A DNA stretch of 64,000 bases from Desulfovibrio inopinatus DSM 10711 (GCF_000429305.1 NZ_AUBP01000028.1:1-64000), one strand, 5' to 3'; numbered from the stretch's first letter, positions 8,319 to 15,804 are shown. Notes: a model not told the origin generated them from the letters alone. Made by a program: numbers and translations.

Positions 8319-8993
8319 TTATGCTCCCACCACGGGCACAAGAAAGATACTCATGGCCCGCAATTCATCTTCCAGTGTCGCAATATCGATACCGTCGGCC
8401 ACGCTCATGGCGTTGGGGTTATATTGCCCTGTGAGGTACATCACGGTCCGCACATCGCCGGACGACAAGTCAATATCGTCGGCCAAAATCCCATAAGGAT
8501 GGGCCGAACCATCCCCGGCCGTGGGGTCGATATCCACACAGGTGATGCCCGTCGGCACAGTTACGGCCACGGTAAACGCATCGCCGACGATGAAATCCAC
8601 GCCCGCCACATCGCCGATGGTGAAACCAAGTTGCTCATTTTCAAACGCCGCACCTTGTACGGCTTCACCCAAAATCGCCCCATTCGGTGATTTCACGCTA
8701 AAGACGGCGTCATTTGCCCCGGCTCCGGTCGGGGCCGTGATACACGTCACCGTGTAGGTTCCCACGGCCGTGGCCGGTCCGCCCGTGACGGTGGTCATGG
8801 CGCCATCGCCGGTATTGCCGACGTCGGCCGTACCATCCGTCGGCACGGTTTTGGACCGCCGGGCCAGCAACCGGCCTCGCGACATCGTGCCCGTGCCGGA
8901 AACCGTGGCCGTTTGCGTCACGATTTTGTGATCGCCGGCAATAAGATTGTCCGGCACCATGGTGCCAAGCAAAGAAAAGCCTGGAGAACTCAT
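8319..8993 (-). CDS. Head decoration protein, lambda gpD-like
   Basis: 224 residues. The N-terminal region carries the decoration-protein signature (a short leader, then LIAGDHKIVTQTATVSGTG near residues 17-35). The middle is a Gly/Thr/Ala-rich insertion, and the C terminus (LYLTGQYNPNAMSV-like segment) resembles the end of D-type proteins. It is twice the length of lambda D because of the insertion at about residues 50-130. GGAGGGG lies before the ATG, directly at the end of the protease gene. It would stabilise the expanded capsid. Confidence 0.75.
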   Translation of the reverse strand: MSSPGFSLLGTMVPDNLIAGDHKIVTQTATVSGTGTMSRGRLLARRSKTVPTDGTADVGNTGDGAMTTVTGGPATAVGTYTVTCITAPTGAGANDAVFSVKSPNGAILGEAVQGAAFENEQLGFTIGDVAGVDFIVGDAFTVAVTVPTGITCVDIDPTAGDGSAHPYGILADDIDLSSGDVRTVMYLTGQYNPNAMSVADGIDIATLEDELRAMSIFLVPVVGA

Positions 8994-10304
8994 TTATTTC
9001 CCCTCCGGAATTCGCCGGCCAAAACCGGCAATCATGGATTGTACCGTAGCCCGCGCAGACGCATCTTCGGCGTCAGCATCGGTACCGGATACCGGCGCCG
9101 ACGGTTTCGCACCGGCCTTTTCAAGTGCGGCCAACATATTGGCTCGAAAAATTTCATCCGCCGAGGCCGTTGGAACGCCTTGAGATTGTGCAGCCTGCGC
9201 CGGTTCCGCTGGTGTCACTGCCTGCACTCCGCTCCATAAACCCATTCCGGCGGCCTGCAATTGCGCGGCATCACCGCCCAGGGCCAAACGAGCCGACAAA
9301 CAGGCCCCAGCGCCCTGGCCAAACGTCAGATCCGCCACTGCCGATAAATTGTTGAAAAATCCTTCACGCACCGCAGCCGACACAAACGGCCCGGCCGCTG
9401 GTGGTGTTTCAAGCACTCCCCCCGCTCCCGCCGGGGTTTGCTGGTGTTGGGGGTGTTGCGCTCCCGCTGCCGGTGTCGGCGTACTCGGTACCCCTGCAAC
9501 CGGCCCCCCGGACTGCATCAAAGAAACAGACATCATTGCCTCCAATCGATTGAGATAGTCTTCACAATGTTCCACCACGACATCGGCCAGCCCCAATGCC
9601 ACGGCATCAGCCCCGTAATGGATTCGGCCATCTGTCACCGTTTCCACATGGCCGGGGGTAAAATTCCGATTTCGAGCCACGGCCGCCACAAACATGGCGT
9701 TAGCTCCATCGACAAACGTCTGCAGGGTTTTCCGGCTCGCATCCGACAAGTGTTCATACGGATTCCCGTCGGCCTTATGTTTCCCCGCAGAAAAAACCGT
9801 GGGCGTTATTCCGGCCTCCTCCAGCATCCCGGCGTATTCGGCATGAATCAGCACCGTGCCGATCGAACCGACCATGGAATCGGCCATGCAACCGACATCC
9901 TGCGCCGCGCTGCCGATCCAATATGCCGCCGAGCACATCAAGCCTTCCGCGAACGCAAACACGGGTTTCTTTTCCCGTGCCGCCGCTATCCGCGACGACA
10001 CTTCCGACAACCCCAAACACGAGCCGCCCGGCGAGTTGATACGCAACACAATATGCGTCACGTCCGGATCATCGGCCGCCATCGCTACCGCCCGGCCAAT
10101 ATCGTCGTATCCTTGAGCACAGGCCGAAGCGGTCTTGTCGAGCGGTCCGGCAATCCCGATCACGGCCGCGCCCCCCACACGTTCGATAACGGTTTCACGC
10201 GGTTTGATGGTCAACATCCCCGCGCCCTGGACATGGCGAACAAACGCATGAAATGCCGCTTCCTCCATCGCCCACGGTCGACCCAAAATATTGTGGAGTG
10301 TCAT
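8994..10304 (-). CDS. Head maturation protease, S49 (SppA/ClpP-fold) family, lambda gpC-like
   Basis: 436 residues. The S49 core contains VIGIAGPLDKT, the LRINSPGG oxyanion stretch near residue 92, and the catalytic Ser in MCSAAYWIGSAA near residue 126. A Lys (GKHKADGNPYEHLS region, about residue 173) is a candidate catalytic base. The C-terminal 150 residues are Ala/Gln/Pro-rich, as expected for an in-frame scaffold (Nu3-like) portion. An open frame runs up to 10421, but it is formed by palindrome A2; the start at 10304 has GGAGG from the palindrome's right edge. It processes the procapsid. Confidence 0.85.
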   Translation of the reverse strand: MTLHNILGRPWAMEEAAFHAFVRHVQGAGMLTIKPRETVIERVGGAAVIGIAGPLDKTASACAQGYDDIGRAVAMAADDPDVTHIVLRINSPGGSCLGLSEVSSRIAAAREKKPVFAFAEGLMCSAAYWIGSAAQDVGCMADSMVGSIGTVLIHAEYAGMLEEAGITPTVFSAGKHKADGNPYEHLSDASRKTLQTFVDGANAMFVAAVARNRNFTPGHVETVTDGRIHYGADAVALGLADVVVEHCEDYLNRLEAMMSVSLMQSGGPVAGVPSTPTPAAGAQHPQHQQTPAGAGGVLETPPAAGPFVSAAVREGFFNNLSAVADLTFGQGAGACLSARLALGGDAAQLQAAGMGLWSGVQAVTPAEPAQAAQSQGVPTASADEIFRANMLAALEKAGAKPSAPVSGTDADAEDASARATVQSMIAGFGRRIPEGK

Positions 10305-10310
10305 TGATGA

Positions 10311-10380
10311 GGGCCTCCGGCTTCTGCACTCACTTTTCTTGAAACATTTGAAAAAGTGAGTGCAGAGCCGCCGGAGGCCC
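10311..10380. repeat. Type A phage palindrome (copy A2), spanning portal stop and protease Shine-Dalgarno
   Basis: Arms TTCTGCACTCACTTTTC (10322-10338) and complement (10350-10366), extended outward by GGGCCTCCGGC (10311-10321) and GCCGGAGGCCC (10370-10380) with a three-base offset. The portal gene reads through the right-hand part and stops (TGA) inside the inner arm, and the protease gene uses the GGAGG of the outer arm. This is the fullest copy of the module. Confidence 0.9.
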
Positions 10381-11937
10381 CTCTTTCTCTTTTTCATTCT
10401 CTTCTTCGCTGCCATCTCCACCGCTCATATTCCCTTCCGGCAAGGGCAAATCGAGTGCTTCACGCATGGCCCGTTCGCGAGCTTGGCGGCGAAAAACGTC
10501 TTCGACGTCCTGACCGCGAGACTCGATGATTTCGCCATAGGTCGAGATCCCGTTGAGCAAGGCCGTGACTTCGGCATTGATTTCTTTGACCGGGTCGACA
10601 TGCCCGCGTCGCGGCGGCAACCAGGATTGCGCCGTCCAAAGACGACGACAGGCGTAAAAATCCGGCGCACCGGCCGGTAAGGTGATGAACCCACGGAGAT
10701 AGGCTTCCTCGAAAACGGCTTCCCAACAGGGACGGCACAACGTGGCGATGAGCCATTGTTGCCGCACCTGGAACACTCTCCAGGCTTCGAGGAGCGCGGC
10801 GCGGGCCGAAGAATAGTTTGTTTTGGAAAAATCGCGGGCGACGACTTCGTAGGGCATATTGGCTGCCGCACCGGATGCCCGGAGAATGCGTTCCACAAAC
10901 GGATCAAAGGAATTGCCGGGCCGCTTGGAATCAAGCACCACGATTTCTTCGCCGGTGTTGAGATAGAGCACTTGCCCCGGCTCGATTTCGTCGTAAAACC
11001 GCTTGTCCGTATCCCGCATCCGAGGATTTCCCTGAAGCTGGCGCGGGTCATTGGACCGAATCGCCACGGGATAGGATGCCGAAATGATTTGCCCCACCAA
11101 CTCGAAATCGAGATAGTCTGACAAATCCCGGAAAAATTTCATGGCCGGCGCCAGGATCGACACCCCGCGCACCTGCTCCGGATCATCGACGATGAATCCG
11201 TGGAGATAGACCGGCCGATGCGCCCGCCATTTGGGATAATAAAAGGATTGATTCGCCAGGGAAGACCAGGGAATTGCGCCCGTGATCGGGTCCGGTTGGG
11301 CAATATAACAACCCAACTCTTCACCGTACGGGCCGAGACGCACCCCATCGGATACGCCCACGTCCATAACCCGTTCCGCCGGGGTCATCATGCGGCGCGG
11401 GTCTATGGCTTGAAGACAAAACGAAAAATCACGGGAACCCGTCTTCTTGGCCGGGCACAGAAAGAGATGCTCACCAAATTGGAGCATGGCCCGTTCCGCG
11501 AACGATTGAAGCAACTGGAACGGCATGCGCTCGCCGGCATCGGCTTGGAGGCACCACAGTTTAAAGGCACGTTCCGCTTGGAGGCTCACGCGTTGGGCTT
11601 CATTTTCGGAAATACCGAGCGCCTCAAAATCGATTCGAGACTGCGGCATAATGCCCGTTCCGACCACATTATGCTGGATGCCGCCAATCAACCCGGCGGC
11701 ATGGCCATCGTTCCGGCACAGATCCTGCGCCCGATCCTGGACCGCCCGACGTTCGCGCGGTTCTTCGTAACGCGACACCATCCGGGGATGCCAATTCCCC
11801 ATGGTGCCGGTGTGCCCGCCCGCAACGCGAGACACACCGGCCAGGGAATGAGGTAAGGAAGGGCGAAACGCGCCTGTCGCCCGTCTGGCGGAAACAGCCG
11901 AGCGACGACGCACAGAGGGCATCCGAAGACTCACCAC
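10330..11937 (-). CDS. Portal protein, lambda gpB family
   Basis: 535 residues, the usual length. The early segment (RAVQDRAQDLCRNDGHAAGLIGGIQHNVVGTG, residues about 63-95) is typical of lambda-type portals, as is the later EQVRGVSILAPAMKFFRDLSDYLDFELV. Portals form the dodecameric ring through which DNA is packaged. The first codon is probably GTG at 11937 or 11934, overlapping the end of the W-like gene. The last 16 residues, ending FQEK, are encoded by palindrome A2, so the palindrome appears to have been incorporated into the 3' end of the gene. Confidence 0.85.
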   Translation of the reverse strand: MVSLRMPSVRRRSAVSARRATGAFRPSLPHSLAGVSRVAGGHTGTMGNWHPRMVSRYEEPRERRAVQDRAQDLCRNDGHAAGLIGGIQHNVVGTGIMPQSRIDFEALGISENEAQRVSLQAERAFKLWCLQADAGERMPFQLLQSFAERAMLQFGEHLFLCPAKKTGSRDFSFCLQAIDPRRMMTPAERVMDVGVSDGVRLGPYGEELGCYIAQPDPITGAIPWSSLANQSFYYPKWRAHRPVYLHGFIVDDPEQVRGVSILAPAMKFFRDLSDYLDFELVGQIISASYPVAIRSNDPRQLQGNPRMRDTDKRFYDEIEPGQVLYLNTGEEIVVLDSKRPGNSFDPFVERILRASGAAANMPYEVVARDFSKTNYSSARAALLEAWRVFQVRQQWLIATLCRPCWEAVFEEAYLRGFITLPAGAPDFYACRRLWTAQSWLPPRRGHVDPVKEINAEVTALLNGISTYGEIIESRGQDVEDVFRRQARERAMREALDLPLPEGNMSGGDGSEEENEKEKEGPPAALHSLFQMFQEK

Positions 11938-12161
11938 GCACCTCGAGAGGGCCGCATAGCCACAATACGAGGGGCCGATGTGGACAAAACCGTGTCCAAC
12001 TCCGCTTCAAAACCGTCGAGCGCGGCCTTGATTTCCGCCGGTGACATCCGCTTAATGCGTTCGTCGCCCACTTCAATCTCCAACCCGGTCACAGCTTGCC
12101 GATACGCGGTTTTATATAACGCGATTAATTCACGGAGTTCAGATTCAGTCCAGATACTCAT
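11931..12161 (-). CDS. Head-tail joining protein, lambda gpW-like
   Basis: 76 residues, close to the 68 of lambda W. The pattern (an N-terminal helix ELIALYKTAYRQAVTGL, a beta hairpin EIEVGDERIKRMS, then a second helix EIKAALDGFEAEL) matches the gpW fold. It completes the head by binding under the portal. A CGGAG Shine-Dalgarno precedes the ATG at 12161. It overlaps the portal start. Upstream lie about 500 bases of repeats instead of the terminase expected in lambda order. Confidence 0.8.
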   Translation of the reverse strand: MSIWTESELRELIALYKTAYRQAVTGLEIEVGDERIKRMSPAEIKAALDGFEAELDTVLSTSAPRIVAMRPSRGAW

Positions 12162-12200
12162 AAACTCCGTCTATAATCGAGAGGAAAACTTTAATCGAGT

Positions 12201-12312
12201 AAAGGAGAGAAAATTGAAAAAAGAGAGAAATACGATAAAAATGAAAAAATTGAAAAATCTGAGAAAATTGAAAAATCTGAGAAAATTGAGAAAGGAGAGA
12301 AAATTGAAAAAA
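12201..12312. repeat. A-rich direct repeats
   Basis: A 22-base block beginning AAAGGAGAGAAAATTGAAAA occurs at 12201 and again at 12291. Between them an 18-base unit, AAAATTGAAAAATCTGAG, is repeated about 2.5 times (12246-12290). The tract is nearly pure purine on the plus strand and may be intrinsically curved. The function is unknown; it is the leader of the W-like gene on the minus strand. Confidence 0.85.
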
Positions 12313-12320
12313 CGAGAGGA

Positions 12321-12376
12321 GATATTCTGCACTCACTTTTCTTCAAAGTTTTTCAAAAAAGTGAGTGCAGAATATC
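12321..12376. repeat. Type A phage palindrome (copy A3)
   Basis: Perfect 20-bp arms, GATATTCTGCACTCACTTTT at 12321-12340 and its complement at 12357-12376, with a 16-base loop. A CAAAAAACTTTAGCGGAGG block follows at about 12383-12402, related to the flanks of the other copies. Confidence 0.9.
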
Positions 12377-12410
12377 CCCTTTTCAAAAAACTTTAGCGGA
12401 GGCGGAACAA

Positions 12411-12566
12411 ATGGAGAGACTTCGACGAGCACAACGAACACATAAAAATGTCTGGTTGGAAGTGTTTCTATTCTGGAAACACTTCCAACCAGACGAACAA
12501 AGTCAAACCGTTAAACGTTTTTGGATATCCCTAAGAACCTTTTTTCAAACAAGGCCCACCCTATGA
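12411..12566 (+). CDS. Possible small plus-strand ORF containing a hairpin
   Basis: A 51-residue frame opening MERLRRAQRTHKNVWLEVF, basic, with a GGAGG site nine bases upstream. It runs against the direction of the surrounding genes, and the GGAGG belongs to the repeat flank, so it may be fortuitous. A perfect 19-bp inverted repeat lies inside the frame. No family recognised. Confidence 0.2.
   Translation: MERLRRAQRTHKNVWLEVFLFWKHFQPDEQSQTVKRFWISLRTFFQTRPTL
12450..12494. repeat. Type C hairpin, 19-bp perfect inverted repeat
   Basis: GTCTGGTTGGAAGTGTTTC (12450-12468) and its exact complement (12476-12494) around a 7-base loop. On either strand the RNA would form a very stable hairpin. A CGTTAAACGTTTTTGG block follows at about 12509-12524 and is partly shared with the flank of palindrome A4. 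Confidence 0.85.
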
Positions 12567-12592
12567 AAGTTTTTGGGAAAAGGGGATGGGGT

Positions 12593-12645
12593 CCGGGGAA
12601 GGGGAAAGAACCCTTTTTTCAAAAAGGGTTTTTCTCCTTCCCCGG
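12593..12645. repeat. Type B phage palindrome (copy B2)
   Basis: Left arm 12593-12618 and right arm 12621-12645, built on GGGGAAAGAACCCTTTTT and its complement, with one mismatch region. The left flank is GTTTTTGGGAAAAGGGGATG and the right flank is GCCGGAGGC, the same flanks seen on type A copies. It sits 20 bases downstream of the hicB stop. Confidence 0.85.
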
Positions 12646-12665
12646 CCGCCGGAGGCAAACACCAT

Positions 12666-13070
12666 TTATGCCTCACGTTGCCGAGCCTGCTCCAAACTCG
12701 CCTGCACCATAAACGCCGAACGACTTTTCCCGGTGGATTTGGCCGCGCTATCGATGCGTGCCCACTCCGTGCTCAACGCGGTGATGTTTTTCCGTTCGAC
12801 TTTGGGCGGATCGACAAGCAAAGGCACTGCTAAAAACGCCACCGCCCCCTCGACGCCTTCGGCATGAATAACCTGGTCCAATGTACTCGGCTCCGGAATA
12901 TCCACGCCATCCTCACGCAATGCCTCGATATGCTCGAAAAGCACTTCGGCGGCATGCGTCCGCGCCGACTCCAATGTTTCACCCGTCGTAAAACATCCCG
13001 GCACATCCGGGAAAAACACGCCATAATCCGAGTTTTCGTCTTTGTGAATGACGGCAAAATATTCTTTCAT
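12666..13070 (-). CDS. hicB: HicB-family antitoxin
   Basis: 134 residues. The N-terminal half has the partial RNase H-like HicB fold (YFAVIHKDENSDYGVFFPDVPGC, then ETLESARTHAAEVL), and the C-terminal part (STEWARIDSAAKSTGKSRSAF) looks like a ribbon-helix-helix/arc-type DNA-binding domain. It would neutralise HicA and repress its own promoter. GGGAGG lies 12 bases before the ATG, separated by an alternating AT tract. It lies 42 bases downstream of hicA, in the usual order for toxin-first HicAB pairs. Confidence 0.9.
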   Translation of the reverse strand: MKEYFAVIHKDENSDYGVFFPDVPGCFTTGETLESARTHAAEVLFEHIEALREDGVDIPEPSTLDQVIHAEGVEGAVAFLAVPLLVDPPKVERKNITALSTEWARIDSAAKSTGKSRSAFMVQASLEQARQREA

Positions 13071-13106
13071 ATATATATATATCCTCCCGGCCCCCTTGCG
13101 GGGGCC
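13069..13106 (-). promoter_or_regulatory. hicA-hicB intercistronic hairpin and AT tract
   Basis: A GC hairpin, GGCCCCC-GCAA-GGGGGCC on the minus strand (13089-13106), immediately precedes the hicB Shine-Dalgarno GGGAGG (13083-13088). An (AT)7 dinucleotide tract then runs into the start codon. The hairpin could uncouple or process the bicistronic mRNA; the AT tract sets the spacing between ribosome site and start. Confidence 0.6.
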
Positions 13107-13112
13107 CTTGGG

Positions 13113-13322
13113 TTAAGTGAGTTTTACGCCTGATTTCTGTTCGATTTGCCTCAATGTCCCTGAAGCAATGTCCTTTTTTCCGTGGACCGGGACAGATACC
13201 AGGGAGGGGTTGTCTGGGTGTTTAAATTGGCGATGCGGGTTTTTGCTCTTGCGAGTTCCCATTTTTTTTCGCTCCACCCAGCCGGCCTCTACCAGTTTTT
13301 GTATGACCTCCTTGCTCGTCAT
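13113..13322 (-). CDS. hicA: HicA-family mRNA interferase toxin
   Basis: 69 residues. The double-stranded RNA-binding-like HicA fold is recognisable: TSKEVIQKLVEAGWVERKKMG, then PHRQFKHPDNPSLVSVPVHGKKDIASGTLRQI. The catalytic His is in HRQFKHP at about residue 30; a KSKNP-type insertion precedes it. I start it at ATG 13322; a GTG five codons upstream lies inside the promoter. It has no Shine-Dalgarno and starts about where transcription should begin, so the mRNA is probably leaderless. HicA cleaves mRNA in the ribosome-independent way known for the family. Confidence 0.9.
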   Translation of the reverse strand: MTSKEVIQKLVEAGWVERKKMGTRKSKNPHRQFKHPDNPSLVSVPVHGKKDIASGTLRQIEQKSGVKLT

Positions 13323-13328
13323 GAAAAC

Positions 13329-13357
13329 ACAATACACACCTCAGTGTGTATTGTCAA
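13329..13357 (-). promoter_or_regulatory. hicAB promoter with palindromic operator
   Basis: -35 TTGACA (13357-13352), 17-base spacer, -10 TATTGT (13334-13329). A perfect 11-bp inverted repeat, ACAATACACAC with a CTCA centre (13329-13354), covers the -10 and the spacer and reaches into the -35. This is the expected layout for autorepression by HicB. The start codon is six bases past the -10. Confidence 0.8.
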
Positions 13358-13378
13358 CAAAAAATAAAAATTATGCAT

Positions 13379-13405
13379 AAAAAAAGCTGACACATTGCCA
13401 GCTTT
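13379..13405 (-). terminator. Rho-independent terminator ahead of hicA
   Basis: Stem AAAGCTG / CAGCTTT (13399-13405 and 13383-13389) with a 9-base loop, continuing into a run of seven Ts on the minus strand. It follows the small gene ending at 13430 and would end or weaken late transcription before the hicAB promoter. Confidence 0.7.
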
Positions 13406-13429
13406 ATATCGTGGTGTAACCAAGCCCCA

Positions 13430-13636
13430 TCATACAAACCGTGAAATCGGCACAAACCCTGCCCCGATAACAATGACGCCCAAAACATCACCACACCAAT
13501 GCACATCACTCTTGGCAAAACTGATCGAATACAACCACCCATCCGGCGTGAGCGTCGATTTATAGCGCACTCGGTCCCCGTAACGGATATCCGGGAAACA
13601 GGGCAAAATCGGCCGTGACACCGACTCAGGCTTCAT
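13430..13636 (-). CDS. Small hypothetical phage protein
   Basis: 68 residues, opening MKPESVSRPILPCFPDIRYG and ending in a hydrophobic stretch (VLGVIVIGAGFVPI). I see a compact beta-rich protein with no known motif. Its ATG lies inside the last codons of the HTH gene (11-base overlap), which argues for coupled translation. A terminator follows 25 bases downstream. Function unknown. Confidence 0.5.
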   Translation of the reverse strand: MKPESVSRPILPCFPDIRYGDRVRYKSTLTPDGWLYSISFAKSDVHWCGDVLGVIVIGAGFVPISRFV

Positions 13637-13817
13637 GATTCGGTTCAAAATGGCGTTGAGAGAGGTATTGATCCACAGAATCGACATAAATCCGAATCGA
13701 CTTGCCCACCCGATACCCTTGGAAATTGCCGCGCTCGACCTCGCGATACACCGTTGCCACGCCACACTCCAACCGTGCCGCCACTTCTTTCACCGTCAGT
13801 ACATCCCGCCCGGACAT
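13626..13817 (-). CDS. Small helix-turn-helix protein (excisionase/AlpA-type)
   Basis: 63 residues. The pattern LTVKEVAARLECGVATVYREVERGNFQGYRVGKSIRI is the winged HTH_17 (MerR-like) fold used by excisionases and small phage regulators. It begins 11 bases after the terminase stop, behind GGGAGAGGG. Its place in the late operon rather than beside an integrase suggests a regulator or packaging cofactor rather than Xis. Specificity cannot be read from the sequence. Confidence 0.75.
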   Translation of the reverse strand: MSGRDVLTVKEVAARLECGVATVYREVERGNFQGYRVGKSIRIYVDSVDQYLSQRHFEPNHEA

Positions 13818-13828
13818 ATCCCTCTCCC

Positions 13829-15787
13829 TTATCGTTTGCCAAACCAGGACGGCCGCTTCCGGCCTACATTCTGGTGGTGATCCGCGTTTTTCACTCTGGG
13901 TATTTCAATGGGTTTTCTGTCTTCCGGAGAATACATTCGCTCGACATCAATAATATCACCTGCCGCCATCGCGTAGACCGCACAATCCCAATAGTGGTTT
14001 GCCTTGCCCTCCGGACATTCCCACACGCCATTGTCGTTACGGAACTCTACACACCATTGACGGGCAAAACCCGTTTCCGTCCCGGCATGAAGCCGAATAC
14101 AGCCCGGATCACCGGGGTTCATCTCCAATTTTCTGGCCAATGCATCCTTAAAAAACGTCGTATGGAGCCGATACAACCCCAACCCACCCGGAATCGGCCG
14201 GCCATCCGGATAATGTTCGATGCGCGACACCTGCCAGGGCCGGGCAAGACGTTGCTCGCCCTTGATCGGCACCACGCCCCCTCCCCGCGCAATACACCAA
14301 TCATACACCTCTTTGGTACGGTGCCCCATGGCATCCCAACAGGCTTGGTTTACGTAAAAATCTTCACTCTCCGTGTTCCGGTAGGCCCCATCGAGTACGG
14401 AGGTTTCCAGGGCTTTGTAGGCTTCGACAAATCCATAGCGAATAACCCGTGGTTCCAGCACCTCGCCGACGCCGCACCACGCCATAATGAGATAGTAAAA
14501 CCCATGATCCTGCGTATCGATTCCGGCCGTCAGCGCCACCGCGCCCGATGGAACAACATTTTCCGGAACATCCGATCGAAACCGTAAAATATCGTCTTCA
14601 GCCCGCTCTTTATGAACGACTTTCCACGGTTTCGCCGCGTACTGCGTGCAATATTCCTTGAGCGCATCGAGCGATTTCAGCCCCTTCAAAAACGCCCGCG
14701 CACAATCGGACAACGACACAAACGGACTCACCCAGGCGGGCAAATGGAAGCCGATTTTCACCGGTTTTGCTGTTTTCAAGCAGGAAAACAGTTCCATCCC
14801 CGATGCCCGGTCCCGCCATTCTCCGAGGCGAACCGCCTTATCACGCTGGAAATCGTCCCAGACCGAGCCGCATTCCTGGCAATGGTATTCCGCCAAGCGT
14901 TCACTATAGACGCGCTCCGGATCCGCCTCACCGCCGCCGGGCCAGCGCACCCGGTCGAAATCCATCAACACAGACCGGCCGCAATCCGGACACCGGACAT
15001 AATAGTCGAAAACGCGTTGCGCTTCCGTGGTCAGCGCCACCCAAATCGGCCCGGATTCCACCGTCGGCGTGGATATTTTCCAGATTTTGCGTTCATGTTT
15101 ATACGTTGTGGTCCGTTTTTCCGCGAGCACGAGGCTGGAGGCTTCATTTTTATTCTGCTGGTACTTGTCGATCTCATCGAGCACCAAATAGCGAATAGGT
15201 TTATTCCCCAATCGTGAAGCCGAACCCGACCACGCCCCATAAATGGCCGTATGCCGCAATTTAATGCGTTTGCTCGACACATCGTCGCTCGATCCCACTA
15301 AAAACGTGGACAAGCGCGGTGACGCCTGGATCATGGGTAAAATGCGGTCCTTGAAATTCTCTCCGCACATGTCCCGATCCGGAAACACGTACATGACCGG
15401 TCCCGGTGCCTGATCAATGAGCGAGCCGATGCAATTATGCGTACTGTCCGTAATGCCCGATTGCACACATTTACAGACAATCGTCGTTTCCACCCCCGGC
15501 CAGGTGGAAGCATCCATAATCCCTTTTTGATACGGCGCCACCGCGTTCGACCACGGTCCCGGCCGGACCGATTCCACAACCACCCGATACCGTTCCGCCC
15601 ATTCAGACGTCGGAATCCGCTTCCGCTTGCGCAAAATCCGCCGTTCCGCCGGAGACCACGCCCCATGCCACCGCATCGGCCCACCAGCCACCCGCGCCCG
15701 CAATCCCGCCGGCAACCACGAGGGAGCCGTCACGGTAACAATCGGTGCGCATTGTGCAGGCATGTCGACGAGTGCGAGTTGGGACAA
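13829..15787 (-). CDS. Terminase large subunit, lambda gpA family
   Basis: 652 residues. The GpA features are a motor domain with TIVCKCVQSGITDST near residue 82 (adenine/Walker-like region), a Walker B-type VLDEIDKYQQ near residue 170, and a nuclease portion with LTAGIDTQDHGFYYLIMAW near residue 415. A four-cysteine zinc site (CPDC...CQEC) lies at about residues 265-300. It translocates DNA into the head and cuts it. I place the start at TTG 15787, because GGAGG (15795-15799) lies seven bases upstream; the open frame extends to 15823 only through palindrome A4. Confidence 0.85.
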   Translation of the reverse strand: MSQLALVDMPAQCAPIVTVTAPSWLPAGLRARVAGGPMRWHGAWSPAERRILRKRKRIPTSEWAERYRVVVESVRPGPWSNAVAPYQKGIMDASTWPGVETTIVCKCVQSGITDSTHNCIGSLIDQAPGPVMYVFPDRDMCGENFKDRILPMIQASPRLSTFLVGSSDDVSSKRIKLRHTAIYGAWSGSASRLGNKPIRYLVLDEIDKYQQNKNEASSLVLAEKRTTTYKHERKIWKISTPTVESGPIWVALTTEAQRVFDYYVRCPDCGRSVLMDFDRVRWPGGGEADPERVYSERLAEYHCQECGSVWDDFQRDKAVRLGEWRDRASGMELFSCLKTAKPVKIGFHLPAWVSPFVSLSDCARAFLKGLKSLDALKEYCTQYAAKPWKVVHKERAEDDILRFRSDVPENVVPSGAVALTAGIDTQDHGFYYLIMAWCGVGEVLEPRVIRYGFVEAYKALETSVLDGAYRNTESEDFYVNQACWDAMGHRTKEVYDWCIARGGGVVPIKGEQRLARPWQVSRIEHYPDGRPIPGGLGLYRLHTTFFKDALARKLEMNPGDPGCIRLHAGTETGFARQWCVEFRNDNGVWECPEGKANHYWDCAVYAMAAGDIIDVERMYSPEDRKPIEIPRVKNADHHQNVGRKRPSWFGKR

Positions 15788-15804
15788 AAGCAGGCCTCCG
15801 GCAG

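Larger units (their letters stand above)
12162..12665. other. Repeat-rich intergenic segment between hicB and the W-like gene
   Basis: 504 bases without a firmly supported gene. In order it holds an A-rich direct-repeat tract (12201-12312), palindrome A3 (12321-12376), a 19-bp hairpin of a third type (12450-12494) inside a small plus-strand frame, and palindrome B2 (12593-12645). All head genes must be transcribed across it or from within it. I see no convincing -10/-35 pair. Confidence 0.8.

Noticed and set aside
9438-10307. Long plus-strand frame (289 residues) opposite the S49 protease
   Set aside because: His/Arg-rich composition typical of complement translation; no ribosome site.
11200-11856. 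Long plus-strand frame opposite the portal gene
   Set aside because: Antisense to a well-supported gene and lacking a start site or known motif.
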